Of a stretch of DNA of 64,000 nucleotides, positions 25,268 through 34,831 are shown piece by piece; position 1 is the stretch's first letter; the number at the start of each line of letters is the position of its first letter. Source of the DNA: JAEZKC01 sp046546375 (GTDB lineage: Bacteria > Fibrobacterota > Chitinivibrionia > Chitinivibrionales > Chitinispirillaceae); the NCBI GenBank assembly GCA_046546375.1, contig JBKGXV010000006.1, forward strand, positions 1-64,000, written 5' to 3'. The notes below the pieces were generated by a model, which had not been told where the DNA came from, did not search any database, and saw nothing but the letters and a program-made list of their open reading frames with translations. The translations under genes were made by a program, and so were the position numbers.

Positions 25268-26401
25268 ATGCCGACTATGAAAATCCTCCTCACCGTCCAT
25301 CATTACCTCGACCCGAATACAGGCATTGCCGGGGCTACCCTCTTGCAGGGGAAAGAACTTCAGAAAATGGGTCATCAGGTCCAGTATTTTTCCTTTGATA
25401 ACATTCCCTTTCGATGTAAATATACGACCAAGTCGCTTTTGTTCCCGTTTTTCGTTTATCTGAAAATTCTTAAAGACACCATTAAAAACCAAGTAGATGT
25501 GGTGGATGCTACAACCGGAGACGCATGGCTCTGGATCCTTGGCAAATGGTTTTTTGGAAAAAAACCATTTCTGGTAACCCGAAGTTATGGTCTTGAGCAT
25601 AATTCACATCACAAAAAACTCCAGGAAGTCAAAAAAGGGTCTCTCAGGTTAAGTTGGAAATACAAAATCTACCATGGTTGGATCAGGCTCAAACTCGTTG
25701 AACTTACGCTCCGAGGCGCCGACAGGGTGTTTCTCCTTAACCGGCAGGAGCTGGAGTTTGCGGTAGAAAAACTGAAAATGGGACGAGAGAAAACCCATCT
25801 GATCGCTCTGGGGCTGTCCGAATCGTTTTTGGGATTACCTTTTGAACCCTCTGCTCAGAATGAACTGAGCACTCTGAAGGTAACTGTCATCGGTACTTAT
25901 ATACATCGCAAGGGCATTCGGTATGCCGTGCCGGCTCTTGAAAACCTCCTTTCGCGTTTTCCTCAGCTCAGAGTCGTTTTTCTTGGAACTGGGAAATCAG
26001 AGCAGGAAGTGCTTTCGGATTTCTCTAACAGTACTCGTGAGCAAGTGAGCGTAATCTCCTCCTATGATCAAAGTAAGTTACCTGAACTTATTCGTGATTG
26101 TCATGTTCACTTATTCGCAAGTCTATCAGAAGGTTTCGGGCTGACGCTGCTTGAATCCATGGCATGCGGATTGGCTCCAGTGGCTACTGAAATTCCAGGG
26201 CCGATGGAATTTGTGAAAGACGGGGAAAATGGTATTTTGGTGCCGTGTGCCGACAGTGAAGTTATTGAGAAGGCTTTGGTTCGCCTGATAAAAGATCGCA
26301 GTTTGTTGAATAAATTTCGTTTAGCGGCCTATCAGACGGCTCAGAAGTACAGCTACGAAGCTTGTGTGCGCAACCAGGTTTCAGCGTATAGATCTGAATG
26401 A
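25268..26401 (+). CDS. Glycosyltransferase family 4
   Basis: A 377-residue GT-B glycosyltransferase. The N-terminal acceptor half starts MKILLTVHHYLDPNTGIAG, with RSYGLEHN in the middle; the C-terminal donor half has VIGTYIHRKGIRYAVPAL, VFLGTGKSE and SLSEGFGLTLLESMACGLAPV with the E-x7-E signature. Two start codons are possible (25268, 25277), neither with a clear ribosome binding site. The gene is flanked by a G-rich divergent promoter region and a hairpin (26417-26457). It is only distantly like the GT4 at 2582. Acceptor and sugar are unknown. Confidence 0.88.
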   Translation: MPTMKILLTVHHYLDPNTGIAGATLLQGKELQKMGHQVQYFSFDNIPFRCKYTTKSLLFPFFVYLKILKDTIKNQVDVVDATTGDAWLWILGKWFFGKKPFLVTRSYGLEHNSHHKKLQEVKKGSLRLSWKYKIYHGWIRLKLVELTLRGADRVFLLNRQELEFAVEKLKMGREKTHLIALGLSESFLGLPFEPSAQNELSTLKVTVIGTYIHRKGIRYAVPALENLLSRFPQLRVVFLGTGKSEQEVLSDFSNSTREQVSVISSYDQSKLPELIRDCHVHLFASLSEGFGLTLLESMACGLAPVATEIPGPMEFVKDGENGILVPCADSEVIEKALVRLIKDRSLLNKFRLAAYQTAQKYSYEACVRNQVSAYRSE

Positions 26402-26416
26402 ACACATACCAGACGT

Positions 26417-26457
26417 CCCGGAGGTGACTGACTGCTGCATTGTTAGTCACCTCCGGG
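26417..26457 (+). terminator. SD/anti-SD hairpin, copy 3
   Basis: Arms 26417-26429 and 26445-26457 pair perfectly over 13 bp and can extend by three more pairs. They contain GGAGGTGACT and AGTCACCTCC. It lies 16 bp after the GT4 stop and 17 bp before the thiL start. There is no T-run, so it may be a weak terminator or a translational element. Confidence 0.5.
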
Positions 26458-26473
26458 TCAAGGAAAGGACCCC

Positions 26474-27496
26474 ATGGCCAAACCGCCCTCCCAGGAATTT
26501 CTTCTCATATCCGAAATCCAAAAAATCCTTCCCTCATTTCCCTTGTCCCCTTATCAGGAGTCCATTGGTGATGATGCCGCTGTCAGGGTAAACAATACCC
26601 CGGGAGAAAAACTGGTGCTGACCACCGACATATCTGTCCAGGATGTTCATTTCACCCTCCAAACCATGACTTTTGAGGAAATCGGCTATCGGGCTATGGT
26701 AAGTAACTTGAGCGATTGTGCTGCCATGGGTGCTTTACCCGACAGTGCTGTGGTGCAGCTGGTTTTTCCCAAAAACAGTCATGATCTGGTGAAATCTGTG
26801 GAAAGCATCTACAAAGGATTTGCCCGGGCGTGTGAAAGGTGGCGTTTTCCTATAGTGGGGGGAGATCTTTCTTCGGGAAAAATATGGACTATTGGTATCA
26901 CGCTTATAGGTGCGCTCGCTGCAGAAGAGAGGGTGCTGAAGCGTAGAGGGATCAAAGCGGGAGATGCTCTCTGGGTAAGTGGAAAACCTGGGGCGAGTGC
27001 CGCTGGTTTGAGGGCTATGCAGCAATGGGGTCGTAAAAAAGCTTCTATTTTCTACCCGAAACTGGTCGAAGCTCATATCATTCCTCGTCCCCGGATCGAA
27101 CTGGGGAAAGCAATGACTTCTCTGGATAGAGTACATGCCATGATGGATCTCTCAGATGGTTTATCCAAAGATATTGCAACTCTCTGTTATGAAAACAATG
27201 TCGGTTTTTTGTTCGAGTGTGGTGCTGTCGTTCCTTCAAAGGAGATGGAACAACTGGCTGCTGAGTTGAATGAAAACTGGAAAGCATGGTTTTTTCACGG
27301 CGGTGAAGAATATGAACTCCTCATCTCGGCTGAGCCGGATTTTGATCTTCGCTCTTTTGATTGTGCCAAGAGTGCTGATATCCGCAGGCTGGGCTTCTTT
27401 ACTTCCGATTTCGAGGGCGTTCGTACGTCTGTGGCCGGCGGAGGAACAAAGGAATTGGGGTACGGCAGTTGGGATCATGTTAAAAGAATCTTGTAA
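26474..27496 (+). CDS. thiL: Thiamine-monophosphate kinase
   Basis: A 340-residue ATP-grasp-unrelated AIR-synthase-fold kinase that makes thiamine diphosphate from thiamine monophosphate. Signatures: SIGDDAAV near residue 35, TTDISVQDVHF where the family has D.LVEGVHF, GYRAMVSNLSDCAAMGA, GGDLSSG and MMDLSDGLSKDI. Start: ATG after AAGGAAAGG. No thiamine riboswitch is visible upstream and no other thiamine gene is adjacent. Confidence 0.94.
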   Translation: MAKPPSQEFLLISEIQKILPSFPLSPYQESIGDDAAVRVNNTPGEKLVLTTDISVQDVHFTLQTMTFEEIGYRAMVSNLSDCAAMGALPDSAVVQLVFPKNSHDLVKSVESIYKGFARACERWRFPIVGGDLSSGKIWTIGITLIGALAAEERVLKRRGIKAGDALWVSGKPGASAAGLRAMQQWGRKKASIFYPKLVEAHIIPRPRIELGKAMTSLDRVHAMMDLSDGLSKDIATLCYENNVGFLFECGAVVPSKEMEQLAAELNENWKAWFFHGGEEYELLISAEPDFDLRSFDCAKSADIRRLGFFTSDFEGVRTSVAGGGTKELGYGSWDHVKRIL

Positions 27497-27619
27497 ACTC
27501 CCCATATCCGGTTTATATTCCTATGAAGCCCGCCGCCCTGACTACGAGCTGTCGGGCAGTTGTTCCGACCGAATTTATTTCCGGCCGCGTTAATTTTTCA
27601 AAGGGTTTAGCGAACTAAT

Positions 27620-29512
27620 ATGATGGTAGAAAAACGTCGCAAGAAGCTCGGTGAAATACTCCTGGCGCAGGGTTTAGTTAATGAAGAGCAGTTGCTGATT
27701 GCGTTACAGGAGCATAAGCGCTCCGGTGTAAGCATAGGTACGGTGTTGGTGCGTATGGGCTTCATTACCGAAGAGGATCTTACTGCTGTTCTGGGTGAAC
27801 AGATCCAACTCAGGCAAAGAAAGCGCATTGGGGAGGTTCTGATAGATCAGGGACTGATCACCCCGGAGCAGCTCCAGAAGGGGTTGGAGGAGCAGAAAAA
27901 GTGCGGGCTGCAGTTGGGAAAGTGCCTGGTGAAACTTGGGTTTCTCTCTGAGCATAAACTGGTGGATGTGCTCAGTGCTCAGCTTGATGTTCAGCATGTG
28001 GTGCTGGAATACTTCAATTTTGCTCGTCATCTGCTCAGGTATGTTCCAGAAGAAATGGCCCGGAAATACAAAGTGATACCTCTTTTCGAGCAGGAGGGGG
28101 TACTCACAGTGGCTATGGCTGACCCTACCGATCTGAGAACCATTGATCATCTCAAATTCAAAACCGGAAAGGATATTGATCCGGTTATCGCCACCGAGAA
28201 GAGTATTCTGGATTCCATAGAAAAGAATTACTCGGCGGGTCTTGAGGAGATGACTCAGATTCTTGGCGAAACGTCTGCTGAAGATGATCTCGATGTCGTT
28301 CAGGCCGAGGACGAAAAAAAGGACTCTTTGACTGATGAGGAGGGGGCTCAGGTCGTTAAACTGGTTAATCTTCTGGTTAATCAGGCGATTCTGGAGGGGG
28401 CTTCAGATATTCATCTTGAACCATTGGAGGGCTATACCCGGCTGCGCTACAGAATAGACGGGGATCTGGTTGAGAAGAATCCGATTCCACTTCAGTTAAG
28501 GGCACAGATAACTTCTCGTCTCAAAATCATGTCAGGAATGGATATTGCCGAAAAACGCAAACCTCAGGATGGGCGTTTTCAGATCCGTCATGAAGGCCGG
28601 GAGATAGATCTTCGTGTTTCCACCTATCCGGTTATGACTCGCCTGCGGGGGGTGAATGAGAAGATAGTCATGCGAATACTCGACCCCCAGTCCATGGGAG
28701 TTTCTGTAGATCAGCTTGGATTCCTGCCTAAAACTCAAAGTTTGTTTGAAGAGATTATCGAAAAGCCGGATGGTATCGTCTTGGTTACGGGGCCAACAGG
28801 AAGTGGGAAAAGTTCCACTCTGTATGCCGCGCTTCAGAGAATTTACAATGTGACGCTCAATATCGTGACCATGGAAGATCCTGTGGAATTTCATCTGGAC
28901 GGAATCGCCCAGGGGCAGATTAATCCCAGAGCGGGTTTTGGCTTTGCAGACGGAATGCGGTCCATTCTGCGACAGGATCCTGATGTCATAATGATCGGTG
29001 AGATGCGTGATGCGGAGACATGTCAGATGGCAATTCAGGCTGCGCTTACCGGACATCTGGTGTTTTCAACACTGCATACCAATGATGCAGCCAGCGCATA
29101 TACCCGTTTGCTCGATATGGGACTTGAGCCGTTTCTGATCACTTCCACGGTAATAGGAATTCTGGCTCAGCGTCTGGTGCGCAGAGTCTGTTCCAAGTGT
29201 AAAGAGCAGTATGACCCCGATCCCAAGCTTCTTGCAAAGCTCGGTTTGAGGCCTGGATTGAAGTTCTATAAGGGTAAAGGGTGCAAGTTCTGCAGCAACA
29301 CGGGATTCAAGGGCCGTTTGGGACTTTTCGAGTTTCTGGTTCCTGACGAGACCGTAACCCGAATGGTAATTCAGCGTGAGTCCGCCGAGCAGGTTCGTCA
29401 CTACTGCTTGAAACGCGGTAATTTTGATACGCTTCGACGTGACGGTTTGAAGAAAGTTCTTGAAGGTATGACAACAATTGAGCAGGTGCTTGGGGCAACA
29501 CAGGATGATTAG
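27620..29512 (+). CDS. pilB: Type IV pilus assembly ATPase PilB
   Basis: The hexameric ATPase that drives pilus extension, 630 residues, slightly longer than usual. Two MshEN/T2SSE-N-type domains lie in the first 160 residues (repeated KxLGEILL/IGEVLID patterns), the family of c-di-GMP-binding N-domains. Walker A GPTGSGKSS is at about residue 390, followed by the Asp box EDPVEFHLDG, Walker B VIMIGEMRDAET and a His box (STLHTNDA). A four-Cys zinc motif CSKC...CKFC is near the end. The stop overlaps the helicase gene by 8 bp. Confidence 0.95.
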   Translation: MMVEKRRKKLGEILLAQGLVNEEQLLIALQEHKRSGVSIGTVLVRMGFITEEDLTAVLGEQIQLRQRKRIGEVLIDQGLITPEQLQKGLEEQKKCGLQLGKCLVKLGFLSEHKLVDVLSAQLDVQHVVLEYFNFARHLLRYVPEEMARKYKVIPLFEQEGVLTVAMADPTDLRTIDHLKFKTGKDIDPVIATEKSILDSIEKNYSAGLEEMTQILGETSAEDDLDVVQAEDEKKDSLTDEEGAQVVKLVNLLVNQAILEGASDIHLEPLEGYTRLRYRIDGDLVEKNPIPLQLRAQITSRLKIMSGMDIAEKRKPQDGRFQIRHEGREIDLRVSTYPVMTRLRGVNEKIVMRILDPQSMGVSVDQLGFLPKTQSLFEEIIEKPDGIVLVTGPTGSGKSSTLYAALQRIYNVTLNIVTMEDPVEFHLDGIAQGQINPRAGFGFADGMRSILRQDPDVIMIGEMRDAETCQMAIQAALTGHLVFSTLHTNDAASAYTRLLDMGLEPFLITSTVIGILAQRLVRRVCSKCKEQYDPDPKLLAKLGLRPGLKFYKGKGCKFCSNTGFKGRLGLFEFLVPDETVTRMVIQRESAEQVRHYCLKRGNFDTLRRDGLKKVLEGMTTIEQVLGATQDD

Positions 29513-31748
29513 GAGACCAGCAGTTCTTGACAGTTTGATTCTCAACAATGTACAAAAGCAGGCTGTCAAATATACAGATGGACCAGAATTGGTTTTTGCA
29601 GGCGCGGGGACGGGGAAGACACGAGTTCTGACCGCCAAAATCGCTTACCTTATAGAGCAGGGTATTCAACCTTCCAGAATATTTGCAGCCACATTCACCA
29701 ACAAAGCAGCCAGGGAGATGCGCTTGAGGGTGGAAGGGCTTGTTGGTATGCCCGCGGATGGATTATGGATCGGTACATTTCATTCCATGTGTGCCAGGAT
29801 TCTGAGACGGGAGTCTTCCTTTACCGGATTTCCCCCTCATTTCACTATTTACGATTCAAACGATCAGCTCTCCGTCATCAAAAAACTGCTCAAGCAGTTT
29901 GAAATCGATGATCGGACCATGCCTCCCAAATATCTTCTGGCGGTGATATCCTCATGCAAGTCTTCGTGTATTACACCCGAGGAGTACGAGATGTCTGCCA
30001 AGGGGTTCAGGGACAGGGAATTCGCCAAACTCTACAGGGCATATCAGAAGGCTCTCAAGGATCAGCAGGCCATGGACTTCGATGATCTCCTCAGCAATAC
30101 AGTTTATCTGCTGCGGGGAAATGAAAGTGTGCTGTCCAGATACCAGGATCAGTTCAAGTATGTACTGGTGGATGAGTATCAGGATACCAATAAAGCACAG
30201 TTTCAGCTGGTCCATCTTCTTTCTAAAAATCACCAGAAGATTTTCGCGGTGGGTGACGACGATCAGAGTATCTACGGCTGGCGTGGTGCGATGATTGAGA
30301 ATATCCTCTCTTTTGAAGATAAGTTTCCTCAGACTAAAGTATTCAAACTTGAGCAGAATTACCGTTCCACCAAAGCGATTCTCGATTTTGCCAATGCTGC
30401 GATAGCTGTCAATTCTAAAAGGACACTCAAGCAGCTCTGGACCGACATGGGGGGCGGCTCTACTGTTCAGGTCAGCCGTTTTAGAGATGATCGTCAGGAA
30501 GCTGAACAGGTTGCTCAAAAATGTGCAGCTCTTCTTCAGAAAATGCGGGGAACTGAAATCGCAGTTCTTTTCAGAACCAATGCCCAGTCCCGTGCGTTCG
30601 AGGAAGCGTTCCGCAGAAAACGCATCCCCTATGTACTCGTCGGAGGGACCAGTTTTTACGAAAGAGCTGAAATTAAAAACTGCCTCGCCTATTTGCGACT
30701 TCTTGTGAATCCAAAAGACAATGTGGGTTTCGAGCGGATCATGAACGTGCCGGCCAGAGGTCTTGGTGACAAATCACGGGAAGCTCTCATCAAACTTGCT
30801 AAAGAGAAGGGGAAATCTCTTCTTGAAACTTTAATGAGTTGTGATACGGCTTTACTGGGGACTCGGGCGAAAAAGGGTTTCGATGCTCTTAAGGAAATTT
30901 TCGAGCTTCTCAGGGTTTCCGTTGAGAGCAGAACTCCTCCTTATGAAGTCCTCAACGAAGTACTTCAGCTTAGCGGATATATGGATGCTCTGTCACAGGA
31001 TGATTCCGAAGAAAGCAATGGGCGTATAGAAAACATAAATGAACTTGTCAATGCTCTTGCGGTATGGGGACAGGAAAACGGGGATAAAGGCATTGCTGAA
31101 TTTCTGGAGGAAGTTTCCCTGGCTTCCGATGTAGATGGTTGGGCACGTAAAGATAATGCTGTTAATTTCATGACCATGCATTGTGCCAAGGGCCTTGAGT
31201 TCAAAAGCGTATTTCTGGTAGGTGTGGAGGATGGGATTATTCCCTCTCGCCAGAATTTGGATGATGATGACAAAATAGAGGAGGAACGCCGTCTGTTTTA
31301 TGTGGGATCTACCAGGGCAATGGAAAGCCTGGAGTGTTCCTATGTCGATCAGCGGCGGCGTTTCGGGGATATTCTTCCCAGCGAACCCTCTCGCTTTCTC
31401 AGAGATGTCCCCAAGGAACTGTTTTCTTTTCAGGACAGTACCTCGTTTTTCGGCAGTTTGCCTACTCTTGAACGCAAATCGGTGGGTGCGGTTGCGGCCG
31501 GTAGAAAACCATCCGCTCAGAGAGCCAGATCTGCGCAGCCCCGTCCCGCACCGCAGCCGGCTTATGATGAATTCAATCAGGATACGGTTGAATTCCGTAT
31601 GGGACAGTATGTGAATCATAAAAGATATGGAAGAGGAAGAATACTGAATGTGAGTGGGTTTGGAGATGATACCAAACTGACTGTTCTTTTCAATGATGGC
31701 GCCAGGCGTAAGCTTATGGCCAAATTCGCGAATTTAGAAAATCCTTGA
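29505..31748 (+). CDS. pcrA: UvrD/PcrA-type ATP-dependent DNA helicase
   Basis: A 747-residue superfamily 1A 3'-5' helicase for repair and removal of proteins or RNA from DNA. Motifs: AGAGTGKTRVL (Walker A), TFTNKAAREM, DEYQDTN (Walker B), GDDDQSIYGWRGA, YRSTKAIL, MTMHCAKGLEF and STRAMESL. The C-terminal tail has a Tudor-like end, QYVNHKRYGRGRI, typical of PcrA/UvrD, where it contacts RNA polymerase. A longer frame starts at 29478, but the ATG at 29505 gives the usual N-terminus and overlaps the pilB stop. Confidence 0.95.
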   Translation: MIRRPAVLDSLILNNVQKQAVKYTDGPELVFAGAGTGKTRVLTAKIAYLIEQGIQPSRIFAATFTNKAAREMRLRVEGLVGMPADGLWIGTFHSMCARILRRESSFTGFPPHFTIYDSNDQLSVIKKLLKQFEIDDRTMPPKYLLAVISSCKSSCITPEEYEMSAKGFRDREFAKLYRAYQKALKDQQAMDFDDLLSNTVYLLRGNESVLSRYQDQFKYVLVDEYQDTNKAQFQLVHLLSKNHQKIFAVGDDDQSIYGWRGAMIENILSFEDKFPQTKVFKLEQNYRSTKAILDFANAAIAVNSKRTLKQLWTDMGGGSTVQVSRFRDDRQEAEQVAQKCAALLQKMRGTEIAVLFRTNAQSRAFEEAFRRKRIPYVLVGGTSFYERAEIKNCLAYLRLLVNPKDNVGFERIMNVPARGLGDKSREALIKLAKEKGKSLLETLMSCDTALLGTRAKKGFDALKEIFELLRVSVESRTPPYEVLNEVLQLSGYMDALSQDDSEESNGRIENINELVNALAVWGQENGDKGIAEFLEEVSLASDVDGWARKDNAVNFMTMHCAKGLEFKSVFLVGVEDGIIPSRQNLDDDDKIEEERRLFYVGSTRAMESLECSYVDQRRRFGDILPSEPSRFLRDVPKELFSFQDSTSFFGSLPTLERKSVGAVAAGRKPSAQRARSAQPRPAPQPAYDEFNQDTVEFRMGQYVNHKRYGRGRILNVSGFGDDTKLTVLFNDGARRKLMAKFANLENP

Positions 31749-31764
31749 GCGAGGTAGAGAAATC

Positions 31765-32052
31765 ATGATCAACAGAGAACACGTGCTTCATATCGCCCGC
31801 CTTGCGCGGCTTAATCTTTCCGAAGAGGAAATCGAAAACTTCACTCATCAGCTCGGTTCGATTCTGGAGTATGTTGAACAGCTCAATACTGCCGATATCT
31901 GCGGAGTTGAGCCCACCTGCTTCGTGGCCCCATCTCACGACCCTTTGCGTGATGACAAAGAAATGCCCTCTCTTGATCACCAGGAACTACTCAAAAATGG
32001 TCCATGTGTGAAAAAAGACCATTTTGCTGTTCCCAAAGTCATCGGCGGCTGA
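31765..32052 (+). CDS. gatC: Asp-tRNA(Asn)/Glu-tRNA(Gln) amidotransferase subunit C
   Basis: The small 95-residue subunit that holds GatA and GatB together in the enzyme converting misacylated Glu-tRNA(Gln) or Asp-tRNA(Asn). The pattern VLHIARLARLNLSEEEIE, LEYVEQLNTAD and LRDDKEMPS is diagnostic. Start ATG has GAGG about 10 bases upstream and is 16 bp from the helicase stop. GatA and GatB are not in the window, which is common. Confidence 0.95.
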   Translation: MINREHVLHIARLARLNLSEEEIENFTHQLGSILEYVEQLNTADICGVEPTCFVAPSHDPLRDDKEMPSLDHQELLKNGPCVKKDHFAVPKVIGG

Positions 32053-32082
32053 TTCCACTCTCCTTTTCCGAACGGATTTCAA

Positions 32083-32808
32083 ATGAAAAGCAAAGTTCTT
32101 TGCGTGATCCCCGCAAGGTATGGCTCAACCCGGCTTCCCGGTAAACCGCTTTTGGAAATAAAGGGAATACCTCTGGTTATGTGGGCTTATAACCGGGCTC
32201 TGGAGTCAGCGGTCTTTGATCGGGTGTGTGTGGCAACCGATGATTCCAGAATAGCTGAAACGGTTGAACGTTTCGGAGGAAAGGCCGTTATGACTTCTCC
32301 TGCTCATAAGCGGGGGACTGATCGGGTTAATGAAGCCGCCGCAGATAGCGTGGACTGCACTCACATCGTTAATCTCCAGGGCGATGAACCGGATGTTCCT
32401 GTCGAGATAATCAGAGATTTTGTTTCCGATCTTGAAAGAATAGATCATTCGAGCTTGTTGACTCTTGTCTCCAATGCTACAATTAGAGAAGTTGAGAGTC
32501 CTCATGTGGTAAAGGCTGTCCTGGGATTCGGGGGGGATGCTCTCTATTTTTCCAGAGCTCTTATACCCTTTGACAGAGGTGCTCACCAAGGTGCGTTCTA
32601 CAAACATCACGGGATTTACGGATTTACTCGCGAGGGCTTGAGATATTTTTGCAGTTTGTCCCCGGGGAGCCTTGAGCTGCGGGAAAGTCTTGAACAGCTA
32701 CGGGCTCTGGAGTATGGTATGAAAATCAAATGCCTTGTAAGGGATTTCACATCTGAGGGGATTGACACTCCTGAGGATTTTGCGCAGTTTAGAAAGCTGC
32801 ACGAATAG
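32083..32808 (+). CDS. kdsB: 3-deoxy-manno-octulosonate cytidylyltransferase
   Basis: CMP-Kdo synthetase, 241 residues, activating Kdo for lipopolysaccharide inner-core synthesis. The N-terminal CTP-binding loop VIPARYGSTRLPGKPL, VVATDDSRI-like (VCVATDDSRI), MTSPAHKRGTDRVNEA, NLQGDEPD and KHHGIYGFTREGL are all in place. It supports an outer membrane with lipopolysaccharide or a Kdo-containing glycan. It is 30 bp downstream of gatC in the same operon-like run. Confidence 0.96.
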   Translation: MKSKVLCVIPARYGSTRLPGKPLLEIKGIPLVMWAYNRALESAVFDRVCVATDDSRIAETVERFGGKAVMTSPAHKRGTDRVNEAAADSVDCTHIVNLQGDEPDVPVEIIRDFVSDLERIDHSSLLTLVSNATIREVESPHVVKAVLGFGGDALYFSRALIPFDRGAHQGAFYKHHGIYGFTREGLRYFCSLSPGSLELRESLEQLRALEYGMKIKCLVRDFTSEGIDTPEDFAQFRKLHE

Positions 32809-32813
32809 AACGG

Positions 32814-34268
32814 ATGCAGGTTGCTATGGGTGGCGAATCGGAACAGCTTCTGGTAGTGGATGACGAACAGCCGATTTGTGAACTGCTCTCTCAGTTTCTG
32901 AGAAAAAAGGGGTATTCGGTTCACGAAGCTTTCAGCGGTGAAGAGGCTCAGGAACTTCTGAAGTCCCGGCCTATTGATCTGGTGGTGACTGATATCAAAA
33001 TGCCTCAAGGGATATCCGGCGTCGAGCTTCTCAAGTGGATAAAAGAATCGGATCTGAAAATTCCCGTTTTTATTACTACGGGTTTCCCCACCATGGACAC
33101 TGCTATTGAAGCATTGAAAAATGGTGCTCAGGATTATCTTACCAAACCTTTTCGTCTTGAAGAAATTGCGGAAAAGATCAGGCGGGCACTGGCCAGCAAG
33201 AGAATGGAGGAGGAGAATCTGCTTTTTTCAAAGCTGGTTTCCCTTCACGAAGTCACAAAAGTGCTTGCTTCCACACTTGATCCGGCCGAATTGAACAGAA
33301 CGTTCCTTGATTACTCACTTCGGCTTTCCAAAGCGGATAGCGGAGCGCTTTTTCTTTTGGATAGCGCATCCCGCTTTATCATATCTGAAACGGTGGGGGA
33401 GTATGTGCAGCAGGAATACTGGCGTGCACGTCCCTTTACTCGGGCTTGTAAGTGGGTGTCCCGCAATCAGGAATCCCTGGTGGTTGAATCCGGAAGTGAA
33501 GAGCTTCCTGCCGGTCTGCTGCCCCTTCCCGAGCATCTGCGCTCGTGTATTCTGTTTCCTTTAAAAACAAACGAAAAGTTTGTCGGGGTTCTGCTTCTGG
33601 TGCGTAACACCCATAACGGCTCATTTTCCAACCTTGATCTGGAGACAATCAGTACACTTTCATCCCAGGCCAGCATTTCAATTGAAAATGTAAGATTGTA
33701 TGAAAATATCCGCAATAATTATCTTAGCACAATCAGGGCATTTGCGCTTGCCGTCGAGGCCAAAGATGAGTATACTCATGGACATTCCGAAAATGTGATG
33801 AAGTATACAATGGTACTTGGAAAATATCTTGGAATGTCTGATTCGGAATTGGAGTTGGTGAAATATGCCGGTTTACTCCACGACATCGGCAAAATCGGTA
33901 TTTGTGAGAACATTCTCAACAAAGCCGGACGGCTCACTTCCGAAGAATACGAACTTATCAAAAAACATCCGGAATTAGGGGCCAAGATAATTTCCGATGT
34001 TCCTTTTCTCAAGCCTTTGGTTCCACTTGTTTTGCATCATCACGAATTTTTCAACGGAGCAGGCTACCCCTTTGGGTTGAGTGGGGAGGAGATCCCTTTC
34101 GGTTCCAGAGTTCTGAGCGTTTCCGATGCGTATGAAGCAATGACTTCAGATCGTCCTTATCGCAAAAGTCTTTCCATGGACTTTGCTTTAGAAATTTTGT
34201 TCAAGGAGAGAGGAAAGCAGTTCGACCCAAATGTTGTTGATGCTTTTTTGGAGATTATGGGGCAGTGA
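32814..34268 (+). CDS. Response regulator: receiver-GAF-HD-GYP
   Basis: A 484-residue two-component output protein. The receiver (about 10-125) has the acidic pair VVDDE, the phospho-acceptor D60 in VVTDIKMP and the conserved Lys in YLTKPF. A GAF-like domain follows (about 145-300). The HD-GYP domain (about 310-484) carries HGHSENVMKY, LLHDIGKIG, a KKHPELG segment and HHEFFNGAGYP, so the GYP signature is intact and c-di-GMP hydrolysis is likely. Two start codons are possible (32814 and 32826). Its stop overlaps the next gene in a GTGA arrangement. No partner kinase is adjacent. Confidence 0.92.
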   Translation: MQVAMGGESEQLLVVDDEQPICELLSQFLRKKGYSVHEAFSGEEAQELLKSRPIDLVVTDIKMPQGISGVELLKWIKESDLKIPVFITTGFPTMDTAIEALKNGAQDYLTKPFRLEEIAEKIRRALASKRMEEENLLFSKLVSLHEVTKVLASTLDPAELNRTFLDYSLRLSKADSGALFLLDSASRFIISETVGEYVQQEYWRARPFTRACKWVSRNQESLVVESGSEELPAGLLPLPEHLRSCILFPLKTNEKFVGVLLLVRNTHNGSFSNLDLETISTLSSQASISIENVRLYENIRNNYLSTIRAFALAVEAKDEYTHGHSENVMKYTMVLGKYLGMSDSELELVKYAGLLHDIGKIGICENILNKAGRLTSEEYELIKKHPELGAKIISDVPFLKPLVPLVLHHHEFFNGAGYPFGLSGEEIPFGSRVLSVSDAYEAMTSDRPYRKSLSMDFALEILFKERGKQFDPNVVDAFLEIMGQ

Positions 34269-34702
34269 AACTTAGAAATGGTATTGCCGTTTTCATCTGG
34301 ATACTCAATGCTGGACTGATTGTTTATGCTGGGTTGAGGGGTAGCGATTCTGCACCGGTTACGGTCGTCGATTCAGGGGGCGGCACCTGTTCTTTGGATT
34401 CGCTTGTAGCTCAGGGAGAAATCGAGGTTGTAAGCGAGGGGAAAAGAGATGATTCCATGCAGTCATCTCTTGAGGAAAACGAAAATGAAGAAAAGGTGGA
34501 ATCAGATACATCCTGTATAAATATCAACTGCGCAGATGCACAGAAACTCAAGAAGATTAAAGGTGTGGGACCGGTTCTGGTAGAGAAAATCATGCAATAT
34601 CGTCTCAAGCAGGGGGAGTTCAGAACTAAACATGATCTGCAGAAGGTGAAGGGAATCGGACCGGTGAAAATGGAGAAAATCAGCCAGCAGATCTGTTTTT
34701 GA
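34265..34702 (+). CDS. Membrane-anchored helix-hairpin-helix (ComEA-like) protein
   Basis: A 145-residue protein with an N-terminal membrane helix (about residues 7-24), an acidic linker (about 50-80) and a C-terminal pair of helix-hairpin-helix motifs (INCADAQKLKKIKGVGPVL and LQKVKGIGPVKMEKI). This is the layout of ComEA, the periplasmic DNA receptor of natural competence. It begins with a GTG overlapping the upstream stop by 4 bp. With type IV pilus genes nearby, a DNA-uptake role is plausible but not shown. Confidence 0.85.
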   Translation: MKLRNGIAVFIWILNAGLIVYAGLRGSDSAPVTVVDSGGGTCSLDSLVAQGEIEVVSEGKRDDSMQSSLEENENEEKVESDTSCININCADAQKLKKIKGVGPVLVEKIMQYRLKQGEFRTKHDLQKVKGIGPVKMEKISQQICF

Positions 34703-34831
34703 AATAGAATCAACAGTTTTTTTCTTATAACAATTTGCTCATTCTGTGCTCGAATATGATATTTAATATACTAGAGACCCCTAAGAACCTGTAATTTAAC
34801 AGTTAGAGCAGTTTTCGGTAAACAGAATCAT

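Noticed and set aside
26402..26473. TPP riboswitch before thiL
   Set aside because: The 72-bp gap is taken by one simple hairpin and lacks the conserved thi-box sequences.
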